NCBI RefSeq assembly: GCF_002257705.1
Contig: NZ_LSLK01000070.1
Coordinates: 186,001-250,000 of the forward strand
Origin: Sporomusa silvacetica DSM 10669
GTDB taxonomy: Bacteria > Bacillota > Negativicutes > Sporomusales > Sporomusaceae
Direction: 5' to 3'
DNA: 64,000 bases
Part shown: positions 43,548-53,432 of the stretch, piece after piece
Position numbering within the stretch: position 1 is the first letter of the stretch
Layout of the letters: each line of letters opens with the position of its first letter
Made by a program: the position numbers and the translations under genes
Notes under the pieces: generated by a model
The model's input: the letters and a program-made list of their open reading frames with translations, nothing else
Told to the model about the DNA's origin: nothing
The model's database searches: none

Positions 43548-43624
43548 TGGGGTGACTGGAGGGTCTCGAACCCTCGAATACCGGAGCCACAATCCGGCGT
43601 GTTAACCACTTCACCACAGCCACC
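43548..43624 (-). tRNA. tRNA-His (anticodon GTG)
   Basis: A 77-nt cloverleaf. The extra 5' G pairs with C73, a tRNA-His identity feature. The anticodon arm CCGGA-TTGTGGC-TCCGG gives GTG, the T-loop is GTTCGAGAC, and CCA is encoded. First gene of the four-tRNA cluster. Confidence 0.95.
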
Positions 43625-43775
43625 ATATTATTGTCGCTAACGACAGAATTTATTCTATCATACCAATATCCTTATGTCAAGCACCCTATTCTAACCATTA
43701 TTTGGATGACAGTATCCGCTCATAGTAGTCAATAAAGAACAACCTATAGTCACGATGCAATAGTATCATAAGGCA

Positions 43776-46271
43776 TCATTTGAGACGAACACGGTTAGTT
43801 GGAGTTGCATCTAGAGGATTGTCAGGCCAAAAATGTTTGGGATACCTACCCATTAAATCTTTTTTCACTTCAAAATAGGTAGTACGCCAAAAGCTGGCCA
43901 AGTCCTGTGTCACCTGGACCGGTCGCCGTGCCGGCGATAGTAGCTTCAGGGTTAACCGGACTTTCCCACGTGCTACACATGGTGTTTCCTGAAGGCCAAA
44001 CATTTCTTGGAGTCTTACTGCCAACATCGGGCAATCAGGCTTGCTGTAATCTATAGAAACGTGTTGCTTACTTGGCACAATAAGGTGAGTCGGAGCGTAT
44101 TCAGCAAGTTCCTGCCGTTGCTCCCAGGTAAGCATATTTTCTAAAATAGCAGCAAGATTCAATTGTGTCAATTCTGCCTGGCTTGTTAAACCATAGGCAT
44201 AGGGTCCGAGCCAGGTATCCAGAGTGGAAAGAAGTGCCTCATCGGTAACATCCGGCCATCCTGCTTGCCAATGGTGAATGAATAGCAGACGCTCACGCAA
44301 TTGCCGTGCCGCTCGCGTCCAAGGCAATATCGCTAATCCTTCCTGGACAATCCCTCTGAGCAAAGCCCCCAAAATGGCAGCTGGCTTGGGCTTAAGGCAA
44401 GGGCTAACCTTTAAGATTAACGAACCTAATCGTTCATACACTCTGGCCCGCACTGCCTGCGCAGCCCCATCCCAGGCAATTGTGGTTTCATTTACTATCT
44501 GCTGAGCAAAATGGGTTCTAATTTGTTCTATTTCAATAGGTGCAGCAAGAAAAATCCGACTCTCAGTGCCCTGTCCATCAAGATTAGCGGCAACAATATA
44601 ATCAGCATTCGCTACCAGCTGTTTGCCAACTACTATTGCGCCACGTCCACTTTCCAGTAGGAATCTTCCCCCACCCCTCTGTTGCCCAATCCTATCAGGA
44701 TAAGCAAAGGCCAATAACAAGCCACAATACACAATGTCCGCAGAACAACTAGCCAAATTACCAAATTCCTGTTTCAGGCGGTCACTTTCCTGTTTAATCC
44801 GCCAGCATACTGCTTTATCACTATCTTGCGTTACCATTCGTTTAGGGTTAACTTTTGCATCATCTAAATTATGGATAGTTTCAAGCCGCAGACGCAAATC
44901 ACTATCTGAACCTCGCAAGAAATCCCGTTCACTAAGAATAGCGGCAAGCTCACAGGCTATCCCGCCCAAACCGAGTTCTGCTGACATAAGTACCATGTGA
45001 GCCAGGCGCGGGTGTAAACCTGTCTGCAGCATTTGCCGTCCATGTTTGGTAATAGTGCCACCCGCTTCTAACGCCGCCAGCTTACCAAGCAGCTGCCTTG
45101 CCTGCAAAAATGCCAGTTCAGGTGGCAAATCAAGCCAGCTGAGTTGCGTAGGGCTAGCAACTCCCCAAGCAGCCAGTTCTAGTACAAGCGGCGTCAAATC
45201 TGATGACAGGACTTCAGGGGTAGTATTGGGTTCGAGGTAATGATCCTCTTGTTTTGTCCAAAGTCGGTAACACATTCCCGGCCCTAGGCGCCCTGCCCGA
45301 CCACGCCGCTGATCGGCGGCAGACCTTGAGACCCGTATGGTTTCGAGAGAAGAAAGACCGGTATGTGGTGAGTAACGCGGAACACGCATTAACCCGCTAT
45401 CAATCACAGTCCTAATACCCTCAACAGTTAGGCTTGTCTCAGCTATCGACGTAGAGAGAACCACCTTACGCTCGCCGGCTGGACTAGGCAAAATAGCTGC
45501 ATCTTGCGCAGCTATCGACAAAGCCCCATATAGTGGTGCAACTTGTGCATACCTGGCGATACCGCTTGCAGCCAGTCCCGCCTGAACCCGGCGGATTTCA
45601 CCCGCTCCTGGCAGAAATACTAGTATATCGCCACTGCTGTTAGTTAGTGCGCTAAAAACGGTTCGCACAATACTAGCCTCTACACCTTCTTCACCACGTC
45701 TTTCAAGATAATGCGTCGCTACCGGAAAGACTTGTCCCTTGCCGTAAATAAGCGGCGCATTTCTGAGCATACCTGCTACCGGCTCAGCTGCAAGAGTTGC
45801 TGACATAACTAGCAGTCGCAAATCTTCCCGCAAAATGGCTTGTGTTTCCAAAGTCAGAGCTAACCCTAGATCGGCATGAATACTGCGTTCGTGGAATTCG
45901 TCAAAAATAACCAGACCTATTCCATTCAGACCTTGATCAGCCTGAAGCATACGGGTAAGCACACCTTCTGTGATTACTTCAATCCGTGTCTTAGAACCGA
46001 TACAAGTGTCCAGCCTAACTCGGTATCCTACCGTTTGTCCTACTTGTTCTCCCAGTAGCTGCGCCATATAACGTGCCGCAGTACGGGCCGCCAAACGCCG
46101 GGGTTCCAGCACAATGATGCGCTGCCCCTTGAGCCATTCTTCATCCAGAAGCGCCAGCGGAATACGTGTTGTCTTACCAGAACCGGGTGGTGCTACCAAC
46201 ACAGCGTTTACCTGTGAACCAAGCGTCGCCTTAAGCTCAGGCAGTATTTCATCAATAGGAAGGCTATCCAT
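43776..46271 (-). CDS. hrpB: DEAH-box ATP-dependent helicase HrpB
   Basis: About 831 residues. Helicase motif I is APPGSGKTTRIPLALL near residue 25, motif II is IFDEFHERS, motif III is VMSATL, motif VI is QRRGRAGRLGPG, and the C-terminal HrpB-specific domain follows (GRYPKHFWPDNP). The start MDSLPIDEI at 46271 is chosen, with AAAGGA upstream. The open frame runs to 46550 but that part is inside the next gene. The biological substrate of HrpB is not known. It lies 7 bp after the DUF815 gene. Confidence 0.93.
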   Translation of the reverse strand: MDSLPIDEILPELKATLGSQVNAVLVAPPGSGKTTRIPLALLDEEWLKGQRIIVLEPRRLAARTAARYMAQLLGEQVGQTVGYRVRLDTCIGSKTRIEVITEGVLTRMLQADQGLNGIGLVIFDEFHERSIHADLGLALTLETQAILREDLRLLVMSATLAAEPVAGMLRNAPLIYGKGQVFPVATHYLERRGEEGVEASIVRTVFSALTNSSGDILVFLPGAGEIRRVQAGLAASGIARYAQVAPLYGALSIAAQDAAILPSPAGERKVVLSTSIAETSLTVEGIRTVIDSGLMRVPRYSPHTGLSSLETIRVSRSAADQRRGRAGRLGPGMCYRLWTKQEDHYLEPNTTPEVLSSDLTPLVLELAAWGVASPTQLSWLDLPPELAFLQARQLLGKLAALEAGGTITKHGRQMLQTGLHPRLAHMVLMSAELGLGGIACELAAILSERDFLRGSDSDLRLRLETIHNLDDAKVNPKRMVTQDSDKAVCWRIKQESDRLKQEFGNLASCSADIVYCGLLLAFAYPDRIGQQRGGGRFLLESGRGAIVVGKQLVANADYIVAANLDGQGTESRIFLAAPIEIEQIRTHFAQQIVNETTIAWDGAAQAVRARVYERLGSLILKVSPCLKPKPAAILGALLRGIVQEGLAILPWTRAARQLRERLLFIHHWQAGWPDVTDEALLSTLDTWLGPYAYGLTSQAELTQLNLAAILENMLTWEQRQELAEYAPTHLIVPSKQHVSIDYSKPDCPMLAVRLQEMFGLQETPCVARGKVRLTLKLLSPARRPVQVTQDLASFWRTTYFEVKKDLMGRYPKHFWPDNPLDATPTNRVRLK

Positions 46272-46278
46272 TTTTCCT

Positions 46279-47553
46279 TTACTCCGCAACCTCTCCTGCC
46301 AGATAATCAATAAACTGTTTTGCAATCCGACCCGAACGGCCTGAATGTGACATCTCCCACCGTAAAGCTTCTGCCCTAAGCTCAGCAACCGACATGGGTA
46401 TGCCGCTCCTCCGTGCAATTTCCTCAACAATCCGGAAATACTCTTCCTGATTAGGTAATGTAAAGAACAGCGTAATGCCAAACCGGTCAGCCAGCGATAT
46501 CTTTTCATTGATCGTATCCTGACGGTGCAGTTCATTGCCGCTGCGGTCATCCCAGGTTTCTTTAATCAAATTCCGCCGATTGGAGGTAGCATAAATCAGA
46601 ACATTATCAGGCCGCACCTCTATGCCACCATCAATCAGCGACTTTAAAATTTTGTACTCTGCTTCAAATTCCTCAAACGACAAATCATCAATAAATAGAA
46701 TGAATTTCTTGCCCCACTGCCGCAGTGCCGTCATAATTTCGGGTATGTGCTTAAAATCAGTTTTGGATATTTCAATAAGTCTAATCCCTTTATCAAAATA
46801 GCGGTTGGCTATCGCCTTAACTGATGATGATTTTCCGGTACCTCTGGCCCCAACCAGCAACACGTTGTTAGCCGGTTTGCTACTAATAAAGGCTTCGGTA
46901 TTGCGGACAAGCTCAGCCTTCTGATATTCATAGCCCACAATATCCTTTAGCTGTACCGGATCAGTATATTCAATACCAACAAGCTCCCGCCGCTCTGAAT
47001 CCCATTTGAACGCGCCATAACCTGCTAACCTACCACAGCCATAACGGTCGTAATAGCGGCCAAGAGCCAGCACAACCTCTTCCGGCGTATAGTTTTTTGT
47101 CACATCAAAAAACAAATCCCTAAGCGTGGACAAGTCCTGGAACTTACCCGGTTTTTTACTTTGGCTCTCTTGGATAGGATAATAGTCATTAATAACTACT
47201 TGAAGTTCCTCACAGAATTGCTTAGTTAACCCCTTGTTTAATAGCGCCTTCAATATTGCTATATCATGGACAGCTGCCTTAGACAGACTCCATCCTGGCT
47301 GACCACCAGTTTTCCCGGCAGTACTGCTGAATATATTTTCATCACATCCGAGCTGGAACAACAAATAGTTCTCTGCGATATTACCTGCCATACCAGTTTC
47401 TTCAGCCCAACTAATAAGACTGGCCGCAAGTGCATACTCATCACACTTTGCAGCCCCCAGTACCCCAAGAGTTTGTAGTTCTCTAACTAAACTATCGTTT
47501 AATAAATTGCGATAAACCAGCAATTTGCTAAGGTCAAAGCAAGTATCTGTCAC
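46279..47553 (-). CDS. DUF815 family AAA+ ATPase
   Basis: 424 residues. The N-terminal half is helical and of unknown role. The AAA domain begins with LKDIVGYEYQKAELVRNTEAF near residue 205, followed by Walker A VGARGTGKSSSVKA near 232, Walker B FILFIDDLSF near 285 and the sensor region IYATSNRRNLI. The C-terminus (WEMSHSGRSGRIAKQF) is the usual DUF815 ending. The start is GTG 47553 with AGGAGG seven bases before. Cytoplasmic; client unknown. Confidence 0.88.
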   Translation of the reverse strand: MTDTCFDLSKLLVYRNLLNDSLVRELQTLGVLGAAKCDEYALAASLISWAEETGMAGNIAENYLLFQLGCDENIFSSTAGKTGGQPGWSLSKAAVHDIAILKALLNKGLTKQFCEELQVVINDYYPIQESQSKKPGKFQDLSTLRDLFFDVTKNYTPEEVVLALGRYYDRYGCGRLAGYGAFKWDSERRELVGIEYTDPVQLKDIVGYEYQKAELVRNTEAFISSKPANNVLLVGARGTGKSSSVKAIANRYFDKGIRLIEISKTDFKHIPEIMTALRQWGKKFILFIDDLSFEEFEAEYKILKSLIDGGIEVRPDNVLIYATSNRRNLIKETWDDRSGNELHRQDTINEKISLADRFGITLFFTLPNQEEYFRIVEEIARRSGIPMSVAELRAEALRWEMSHSGRSGRIAKQFIDYLAGEVAE

Positions 47554-47671
47554 AACAATACCTCCTACAAAAAATCAAGATATATTACGCAATGCTGCTG
47601 CTTGTATTTCGTCATCAAAACGACATTCTCCTGTGCCGCTCATCACATATTCCGCCATTTCCAGACAGTGA

Positions 47672-48385
47672 CTAATCACCCGTATGTCTTTCACATGGTA
47701 AACTACATTCTACTCCACAGCTATTACCCGGATGGCGGCCAGGTAAAGCCAGCTTCTTTCTGATTTCGTATAAGGTTTCAATTTGAGTGTTGGATAATTC
47801 ATGAGCTCCGCCTAATTGCGTTGACAAAAATGTCAGCTTGGCATAAAACTCCACCGATTCCAGCTTATGATAGGCAGTAAGTAAATCTTGCCCCCAGGCT
47901 AATGCGCCATGATTTGCTAACAATACTGCATCAAAGTGTACCAGGTAACGTGCCACCGCATCAGGAACCTCATTGGTGGAAGGAGTGCCATACTCTGCTA
48001 CAGGCACGCAGCCAAGGCTTACGACAGCCTCGGCAATGAGCGGTTTATTGAGGGGAGTACGGGCAACCGCAAACGTAGTGGCATACGGCGGGTGAGCATG
48101 AACAACGGCTTGAACATCAGGACGCTCCTTATATACTCGTAGATGCATCTTTAGTTCTGATGATGGACGCCAGCTGTCGGCAGCAGCCAATACCTGGCCC
48201 TCACTATCCACCTTCACCAGCATTTCCGGTGTCATAAACCCTTTACTTACTCCAGTTGGAGTGGTAAGAACCTCATTCGCACTTAGTTTAACACTGATAT
48301 TCCCGTCATTTGCGGCAACGAAACCACTGTCGTACATGCGCTTGCCGATTTGACATATTTGCTGTTTAAGTTCATCTTCTGTCAT
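47672..48385 (-). CDS. Class II aldolase/adducin family protein (fuculose-phosphate aldolase-like)
   Basis: 237 residues. ANDGNISVKL near residue 25, TPTGVSKG, the zinc-binding pair HAHPP near 97, ANHGALAWG near 158 and a further His in AYHKLE fit class II aldolases of the FucA type, which split phosphorylated ketoses using Zn. The C-terminal Cys- and His-containing tail (CGVECSLPCERHTGD) is unusual for FucA and could bind metal. The substrate is not known and no sugar operon surrounds it. Confidence 0.85.
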   Translation of the reverse strand: MTEDELKQQICQIGKRMYDSGFVAANDGNISVKLSANEVLTTPTGVSKGFMTPEMLVKVDSEGQVLAAADSWRPSSELKMHLRVYKERPDVQAVVHAHPPYATTFAVARTPLNKPLIAEAVVSLGCVPVAEYGTPSTNEVPDAVARYLVHFDAVLLANHGALAWGQDLLTAYHKLESVEFYAKLTFLSTQLGGAHELSNTQIETLYEIRKKLALPGRHPGNSCGVECSLPCERHTGD

Positions 48386-48390
48386 TTTCT

Positions 48391-48858
48391 TTATTGCGGC
48401 CTCACTTTGCCAGTCATATGCTCTATAGTAATTTTTATTACGGTTGTCTTGTCCTCACTGTTTTCAATATATGCTTTTCCTTTTTCCAGATAAGCAGGCG
48501 AGTATTTAGCTAGTAACGCAAGTAACGCGGCCTTTTTTTCTACTCCGGTTACTTGACTTGCCTGACCAAAGATGACAACACTTTCATAGCTTGTCGTAAA
48601 TTTTTCTGGCAGTGACTGTTTCTCACCAACAACACAAAAAGAAACGTTGTGGTTAGCGGCTATATTATCTAATTTGTGTCCTACCGCAGCGCTATGGAAG
48701 TAGATACTGGCGTCCTTATAGATATAGCTCAATGGAACACCATAAGGATATCCGTCCTGACTAACTGTGGCTAATATGCCATACTCACATTTTTCCAGTA
48801 TCGCAACCGCGCATTCCTCTGTACTCTGCCGCTCCTTGCGTCTCATATTTTTAAACAT
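48391..48858 (-). CDS. Pyridoxamine 5'-phosphate oxidase-like FMN-binding protein (NimA-like)
   Basis: 155 residues of the split-barrel fold: YGILATVSQDGYPYGVPLSY near residue 28-47, IYFHSAAVGHKLDNI near 52-66, and VSFCVVG. Such proteins bind FMN, F420 or heme, and some reduce nitroimidazoles. The start ATG has GGGGGA upstream. The aldolase gene begins 5 bp downstream, so they are likely co-transcribed. Confidence 0.85.
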   Translation of the reverse strand: MFKNMRRKERQSTEECAVAILEKCEYGILATVSQDGYPYGVPLSYIYKDASIYFHSAAVGHKLDNIAANHNVSFCVVGEKQSLPEKFTTSYESVVIFGQASQVTGVEKKAALLALLAKYSPAYLEKGKAYIENSEDKTTVIKITIEHMTGKVRPQ

Positions 48859-48946
48859 GGTGGTATTCCCCCTTAATCTTGTCAGAAGTCATACCTATAT
48901 TATTTTGACATTATTTATAAAACACCTACTATGGTGACTAAAAATC

Positions 48947-50008
48947 TTATAGCGATGTTTTCTTACTTTTACTTGCCGCTTGCGTTTTATGCGACACTGC
49001 CCTTATTGTTTCTTTACGTTTTTCCGCCGCTGGGCGAACCATCAGGTAATAGTCTATATCTCTATTAAACCCAAGCTGGTCTAAAGCGGCTTGTTTAGCG
49101 GGATCGTCACTATAAATAGTGCTACTTATTACCCCTTGTTTATGGTTCGCTTCAATCAAATTAATGGCCTTTTTCAGAAGCGCAGGACGCAGATATTCAT
49201 AGGAATGGTGAATGATAAGACTGATTATATGATTTTTGGTTTTAACATAACTATTGATTGTTACTAGAGCTACTATTTTTTCGGACTGCTCGACAACGTA
49301 ATCGGTTTTCTGTTTGCACATTAAATAGTTTTTTGCCCATTCCAAATGCCTAACCATCATACTGGGGCTAAATTCCCGATAGCTACGTTTAACGACGCGC
49401 CGCAAACTAGGTGGTACTGAGGCCTTATATAATCGGTATAATTGGCCTCGATCCCTTGCCGCAAGTTCTCGAAACCCAGGCAATTTGCCCTCATCATCAG
49501 ATGACGGTAATGGGACATTACTACCACCAAAGATCATTTCATAATGCAGTATTTCCGTTATCGACCTAAATCCCAACCGTTGATACAATTTGTACACCGG
49601 ATTGTCAACCCGAACTTCAAGTACAACATCCTGATTATTGACATCAGCAACAGTCTCAAGCAACTTAGTTAAAACCCATTTGCCCAAACCCTGACCTCGA
49701 TATTGCTTACTGAAGGCAATGTAATCAATATGCAATTGTGCAGAGTTAAGATACGAGATCTGAATAAATCCCACTACCTGTTTGGCGATTTTTACCGCAT
49801 ACACATCAAAATGGTTTTTTATCCATATCGAAAACTTACTTAAAGGCTGCAAAATATAATAAAATTGCCGCGCCCGACTGATGCGACGCTTAATTTGCTG
49901 AATATCGACTTCTTCGGCAAAGGCAGTGGCAAATAATTTTTCCAGTTGGTCTAAATCAGAACGCTGTACCTTTTCGATTGTCAATTTGTCAAATGGTTTT
50001 TTCGACAT
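48947..50008 (-). CDS. GNAT-family N-acetyltransferase
   Basis: About 353 residues. The N-terminal half is a GNAT domain with YIAFSKQYRGQGLGKWVLTKLLE near residue 110 (the acetyl-CoA Q/RxxGxG/A loop), then VDNPVYKLYQRLGF. The C-terminal half looks like a second, degenerate GNAT-like domain. MSKKPFD at 50008 has GGGAGA before it; the frame extends 19 codons further without support. Substrate unknown. Confidence 0.82.
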   Translation of the reverse strand: MSKKPFDKLTIEKVQRSDLDQLEKLFATAFAEEVDIQQIKRRISRARQFYYILQPLSKFSIWIKNHFDVYAVKIAKQVVGFIQISYLNSAQLHIDYIAFSKQYRGQGLGKWVLTKLLETVADVNNQDVVLEVRVDNPVYKLYQRLGFRSITEILHYEMIFGGSNVPLPSSDDEGKLPGFRELAARDRGQLYRLYKASVPPSLRRVVKRSYREFSPSMMVRHLEWAKNYLMCKQKTDYVVEQSEKIVALVTINSYVKTKNHIISLIIHHSYEYLRPALLKKAINLIEANHKQGVISSTIYSDDPAKQAALDQLGFNRDIDYYLMVRPAAEKRKETIRAVSHKTQAASKSKKTSL

Positions 50009-50067
50009 ATCATTCTCCCTAATAACAGTTTTAGAGCACTTATAATTATTATTAGTTAGAGCCAACT

Positions 50068-50108
50068 TTTTTACCCTAACAGAAAGCTTAACTTTCTGTT
50101 AGGGTAAA
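50068..50108. repeat. Long perfect palindrome upstream of the GNAT gene
   Basis: ttaccctaacagaaag (50071-50086) pairs exactly with 50092-50107 around a 5-base loop, and flanking T6/A6 extend the pairing to ~20 bp. There is no T run downstream on either strand, because the Ts are part of the stem. A related half-copy is at 54608-54630. Confidence 0.7.
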
Positions 50109-50201
50109 AAAAGATTGCCAAACTATTGCTTGCAATGACAAGTAAGTTACCTGGAGTCATCACACACAACAGAATAGCAATCTCTACTTTTTAATGTTCT
50201 A

Positions 50202-51821
50202 TTATTTTCCGTATAATACCGCTAGTTGCTTTTTCACGTCAGCATTATCCAGATATTCATCATAAGGCATCTGGCGATCAACCACACCGTTAGGGGTTAT
50301 TTCGATAATGCGGTTGGCAATTGTTTGAATAAACTGATGGTCATGAGAAACAAACAAGAGAGTGCCCTCAAAGTTAATTAGTCCGTTATTCAACGAGGTA
50401 ATTGACTCTAAGTCCAAGTGATTTGTTGGCTCATCCAGTAGCAGAACATTGGCGCCACTTAACATCATTCTTGACAACATACACCGGACTTTTTCGCCAC
50501 CAGACAAGACAGTAGCTTCTTTTAAGCTTTCTTCACCTGAAAATAACATTCTTCCCAGAAAACCTCTAATAAATGACTCTTCCTGATCGCGGGAGAACTG
50601 CCGTAACCAGTCAATAAGGTTAAGATCTACGCCGTCAAAATACTCGGCATTATCTTTAGGAAAGTATGCTTGGCTTGTAGTTACCCCCCATTTGAAAGAA
50701 CCACTATCAGCTTCCATCTCTCCCATCAGAATCTTAAAGAGAGCCGTTTTTGCAAAGCCATCTGGACCGACAAAAGCAATCTTATCACCCTTGTTTACGG
50801 TAAAGCTGACATCATTAAGTACCTGCTCCGCGTCCACTTTTTTACTGATACTATCCACAGTGAGCAGCTGTGCACCGGCTTCACGGTCAGGCTTAAAAGC
50901 TACATAAGGATACTTACGGGAGGATGGTCTAATATCATCGATCGTTATTTTTTCTAACATTTTTTTACGGGAAGTAGCCTGTTTGGACTTAGATGCGTTA
51001 GCACTAAACCGCTGGATAAAGCTTTGTAAGTCCTTAATCTTTTCTTCCTTCTTTTTGTTAGCCTCTTTAGCCAATTGCAAGGCAAGCTGGCTTGATTCCA
51101 GCCAGAAGTCATAGTTACCGACATATAGCTGGATATTTTGGAAGTCGATATCAGCAATATGGGTACATACCTGGTTTAAAAAATGCCGGTCATGGGATAC
51201 CACAATAACTGTGTTTGGAAAGTCGGCCAAAAAATCTTCTAGCCAAGTAATCGAGTCAATGTCCAAATGGTTTGTTGGTTCGTCCAGCAGCAGAATATCC
51301 GGACTTCCGAACAGAGCTTGCGCCAACAACACCCTTACCTTTTCGTTACCACTGATATCTCCCATCTTCAGTTGATGGAGTTCTTCTTTTATTCCCAAGC
51401 CGTTTAAGAGTTTAGCGGCCTCGGTTTCGGCATCCCAGCCGTTTAATTCGGCAAAATCGCACTCCAGCTCTGATACCCGGATACCATCTGCGTCAGAGAA
51501 CTCCGGTTTGGCATAAAGAGCGTCTTTTTCTTCCATGATAGCATACAAACGGGCATGACCCATAATAACTGTTTGTAAAACCTCAAACTCGTCAAACTCA
51601 TAATGGTTTTGTTTGAGCACAGCCAAGCGTTCCCCTGTGGTAATAGCCACATCGCCGGAAGTCGGCTCAACTTCACCGGAAAGCACCTTTAAAAAAGTTG
51701 ATTTGCCAGTACCATTGGCACCAATAAGACCATAGCAGTTACCTGGAGTAAATTTTATATTTACATCTTTGAATAGAATGCGTTTGCCAAATTGCAATGT
51801 CAGGTTACTTGTACTAATCAT
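50202..51821 (-). CDS. ABC-F family ATPase (ribosome-associated type)
   Basis: 539 residues with two ATP-binding cassettes and no membrane spans. The first Walker A is GANGTGKSTFLK near residue 33 with LLDEPTNHLDIDSI; the second is near 350 (GPDGFAKTALFKI, lacking the usual GKS/T: here AKT), with LSGGEKVRCMLSRMML and LLDEPTNHLDLESI. A basic linker lies between them. It is of the YkpA/YbiT subgroup, likely acting on translating ribosomes. The second P-loop has Ala-Lys-Thr in place of Gly-Lys-Ser/Thr. Confidence 0.92.
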   Translation of the reverse strand: MISTSNLTLQFGKRILFKDVNIKFTPGNCYGLIGANGTGKSTFLKVLSGEVEPTSGDVAITTGERLAVLKQNHYEFDEFEVLQTVIMGHARLYAIMEEKDALYAKPEFSDADGIRVSELECDFAELNGWDAETEAAKLLNGLGIKEELHQLKMGDISGNEKVRVLLAQALFGSPDILLLDEPTNHLDIDSITWLEDFLADFPNTVIVVSHDRHFLNQVCTHIADIDFQNIQLYVGNYDFWLESSQLALQLAKEANKKKEEKIKDLQSFIQRFSANASKSKQATSRKKMLEKITIDDIRPSSRKYPYVAFKPDREAGAQLLTVDSISKKVDAEQVLNDVSFTVNKGDKIAFVGPDGFAKTALFKILMGEMEADSGSFKWGVTTSQAYFPKDNAEYFDGVDLNLIDWLRQFSRDQEESFIRGFLGRMLFSGEESLKEATVLSGGEKVRCMLSRMMLSGANVLLLDEPTNHLDLESITSLNNGLINFEGTLLFVSHDHQFIQTIANRIIEITPNGVVDRQMPYDEYLDNADVKKQLAVLYGK

Positions 51822-51984
51822 TGTTATACCTATCTTTCTTAAATATCTATTACAAAGGTTAATAATAACATATTATTGGATAAAAATAAAGCCTGACGTT
51901 TTTGCGGCACGCTTTTATTTTTAGACAGCTACATTCTAACCGCCATAACTACCATTGTTACGATATCTCCAGTTCGATATTAGC

Positions 51985-53388
51985 TTATGCTTTTGCCGTT
52001 AGATACAAAAAATAGGTGGCTGCTAATAAATCCGCAACGCCGCCAGGGCTAATATTACGTTCAATAAAGCTTTGATCAAGTGCACTAATTTCCTTCCTAC
52101 CCACGCCAGAAAGCATACCGCCCTGAGCCATGATTTGTTTAGCCTGGTTTTGCACAGTTAGCAAAACCTCCATCCCATGACGATGCAAAATGGTAGTATC
52201 CTGCACAACTGTCATCAAACTCATGAGCGTATGCACCAGAGCATCATTGAGCGATAAACCTTGTTCTAGCGCTGCCGTTAATACCGGCAGCCCGTACTCT
52301 CTAATACTGGGTATACCGGCTTCTATTTCACCCCTGATACCTGTCACGCCATACTGTACATATAATTTTTCTCCGGCTGTCAGTTTAGCGTTACCTTGTC
52401 CCACGGCAAGCGGCGCCAGCTCGCGCTCGACAATTCCCCTTGTAATGGCAGCTGCTGTATCAAGAATTTGTGCAGCAGCCACGCCACTTGCTAGCTTTGT
52501 TGTGTAAGCAGTGGCCGCCGCAAGAATACCTAGTAAAAACACAAGTCCCTTTTGCGTATTAACCCCGCAGGTAGCGTGCAGCATCTGCTGTTCACCGTCT
52601 TTACCGACATAACGCAGCACTGGTAGTAAATCCTGAAGCAAGCCTTGATGCTGATAGCCGGCAGCAGCACAGCGGAACATCGTACCAGCAAGGGCGCTGC
52701 TGCTCTGCAGAAACGTAAAAAAGTCCATATCCCGGTGAGCACCGGCATTATCGCGGTCTACCAACCCTGGCGATGGTGTACATGCCGCTTCCATCAGCAT
52801 AGCTTCCAACGCCCAGGAGCCAATATCCCATACGGCTTTCGGCCATGGATTAGTAGCTGCAGCAACAAAGGAAGTTAACCTCTCACCAACATTGTTCATA
52901 ATGTCCTGACTGGCGTGGGTACCTAAGCGCCGACATAAAACTGCCGATTGATTGCACAAAAAGCAAGTACGTTCCGTTCGTCCTAAACCGCGGCGGGAGA
53001 TTTGTCTGCCAGCGGCATCAAATACATCGAGATCAAAAAGTCTGGCAAAATATCCTGACTCTTCAATCATGATACAAGCTAGTTTTAGCTTGTCCGGGTC
53101 GCCAGCAACAGCCAGCACAGCAGTTGGCCCAGTTAGCGGATAAATAAATCGTTCTTCAGCAATAGAAAAGCCTTGTTCCCTGGACATACTCCTAACCCGA
53201 TCAGCAGCTATCCGCAACAGACTTCGGCTTTCCGGACTGTCTTTGACTGCCCCTGGAATATTGGTGGTAATACTGACAATAGGAATTTTATGAATGCTGC
53301 GTAATTCAGCCTGAAGAGAAGCCAGTCGTTCTTTGGCTTCTAAAACGTCTGCTAACGTTACTTGCTGCAACTGCCCATCTCCCCTCAT
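51985..53388 (-). CDS. citXG: CitX-CitG fusion: citrate lyase prosthetic-group synthesis and transfer
   Basis: 467 residues. Residues about 15-175 match CitX (apo-citrate lyase phosphoribosyl-dephospho-CoA transferase), with SITTNIPGAVKDSPESR and RLFDLDVFDAAGRQISR. Residues ~190-467 match CitG (triphosphoribosyl-dephospho-CoA synthase), with EAMLMEAACTPSPGLVDRDN and GAHRDMDFFTFLQSS. Such fusions are known. The citrate lyase subunits (citD/E/F) and ligase are not in the window, so the gene is apart from its usual operon here. Confidence 0.9.
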   Translation of the reverse strand: MRGDGQLQQVTLADVLEAKERLASLQAELRSIHKIPIVSITTNIPGAVKDSPESRSLLRIAADRVRSMSREQGFSIAEERFIYPLTGPTAVLAVAGDPDKLKLACIMIEESGYFARLFDLDVFDAAGRQISRRGLGRTERTCFLCNQSAVLCRRLGTHASQDIMNNVGERLTSFVAAATNPWPKAVWDIGSWALEAMLMEAACTPSPGLVDRDNAGAHRDMDFFTFLQSSSALAGTMFRCAAAGYQHQGLLQDLLPVLRYVGKDGEQQMLHATCGVNTQKGLVFLLGILAAATAYTTKLASGVAAAQILDTAAAITRGIVERELAPLAVGQGNAKLTAGEKLYVQYGVTGIRGEIEAGIPSIREYGLPVLTAALEQGLSLNDALVHTLMSLMTVVQDTTILHRHGMEVLLTVQNQAKQIMAQGGMLSGVGRKEISALDQSFIERNISPGGVADLLAATYFLYLTAKA

Positions 53389-53432
53389 AAATCTCCACCA
53401 ATTTTACCACAGTTGTTCAAAAATATAAATTC

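Noticed and set aside
43334..43640. Open frames of ~90 codons across the tRNA cluster on both strands
   Set aside because: They run through tRNA-Gln and tRNA-His genes and spacer repeats, so they are not coding.
46272..46550. N-terminal extension of HrpB
   Set aside because: It lies wholly inside the DUF815 gene in another frame. MDSLPIDEI at 46271 has a ribosome site and begins the helicase domain at the usual distance.
50068..50108. Palindrome as a rho-independent terminator
   Set aside because: The T and A runs lie inside the stem; no T run follows it on either strand.
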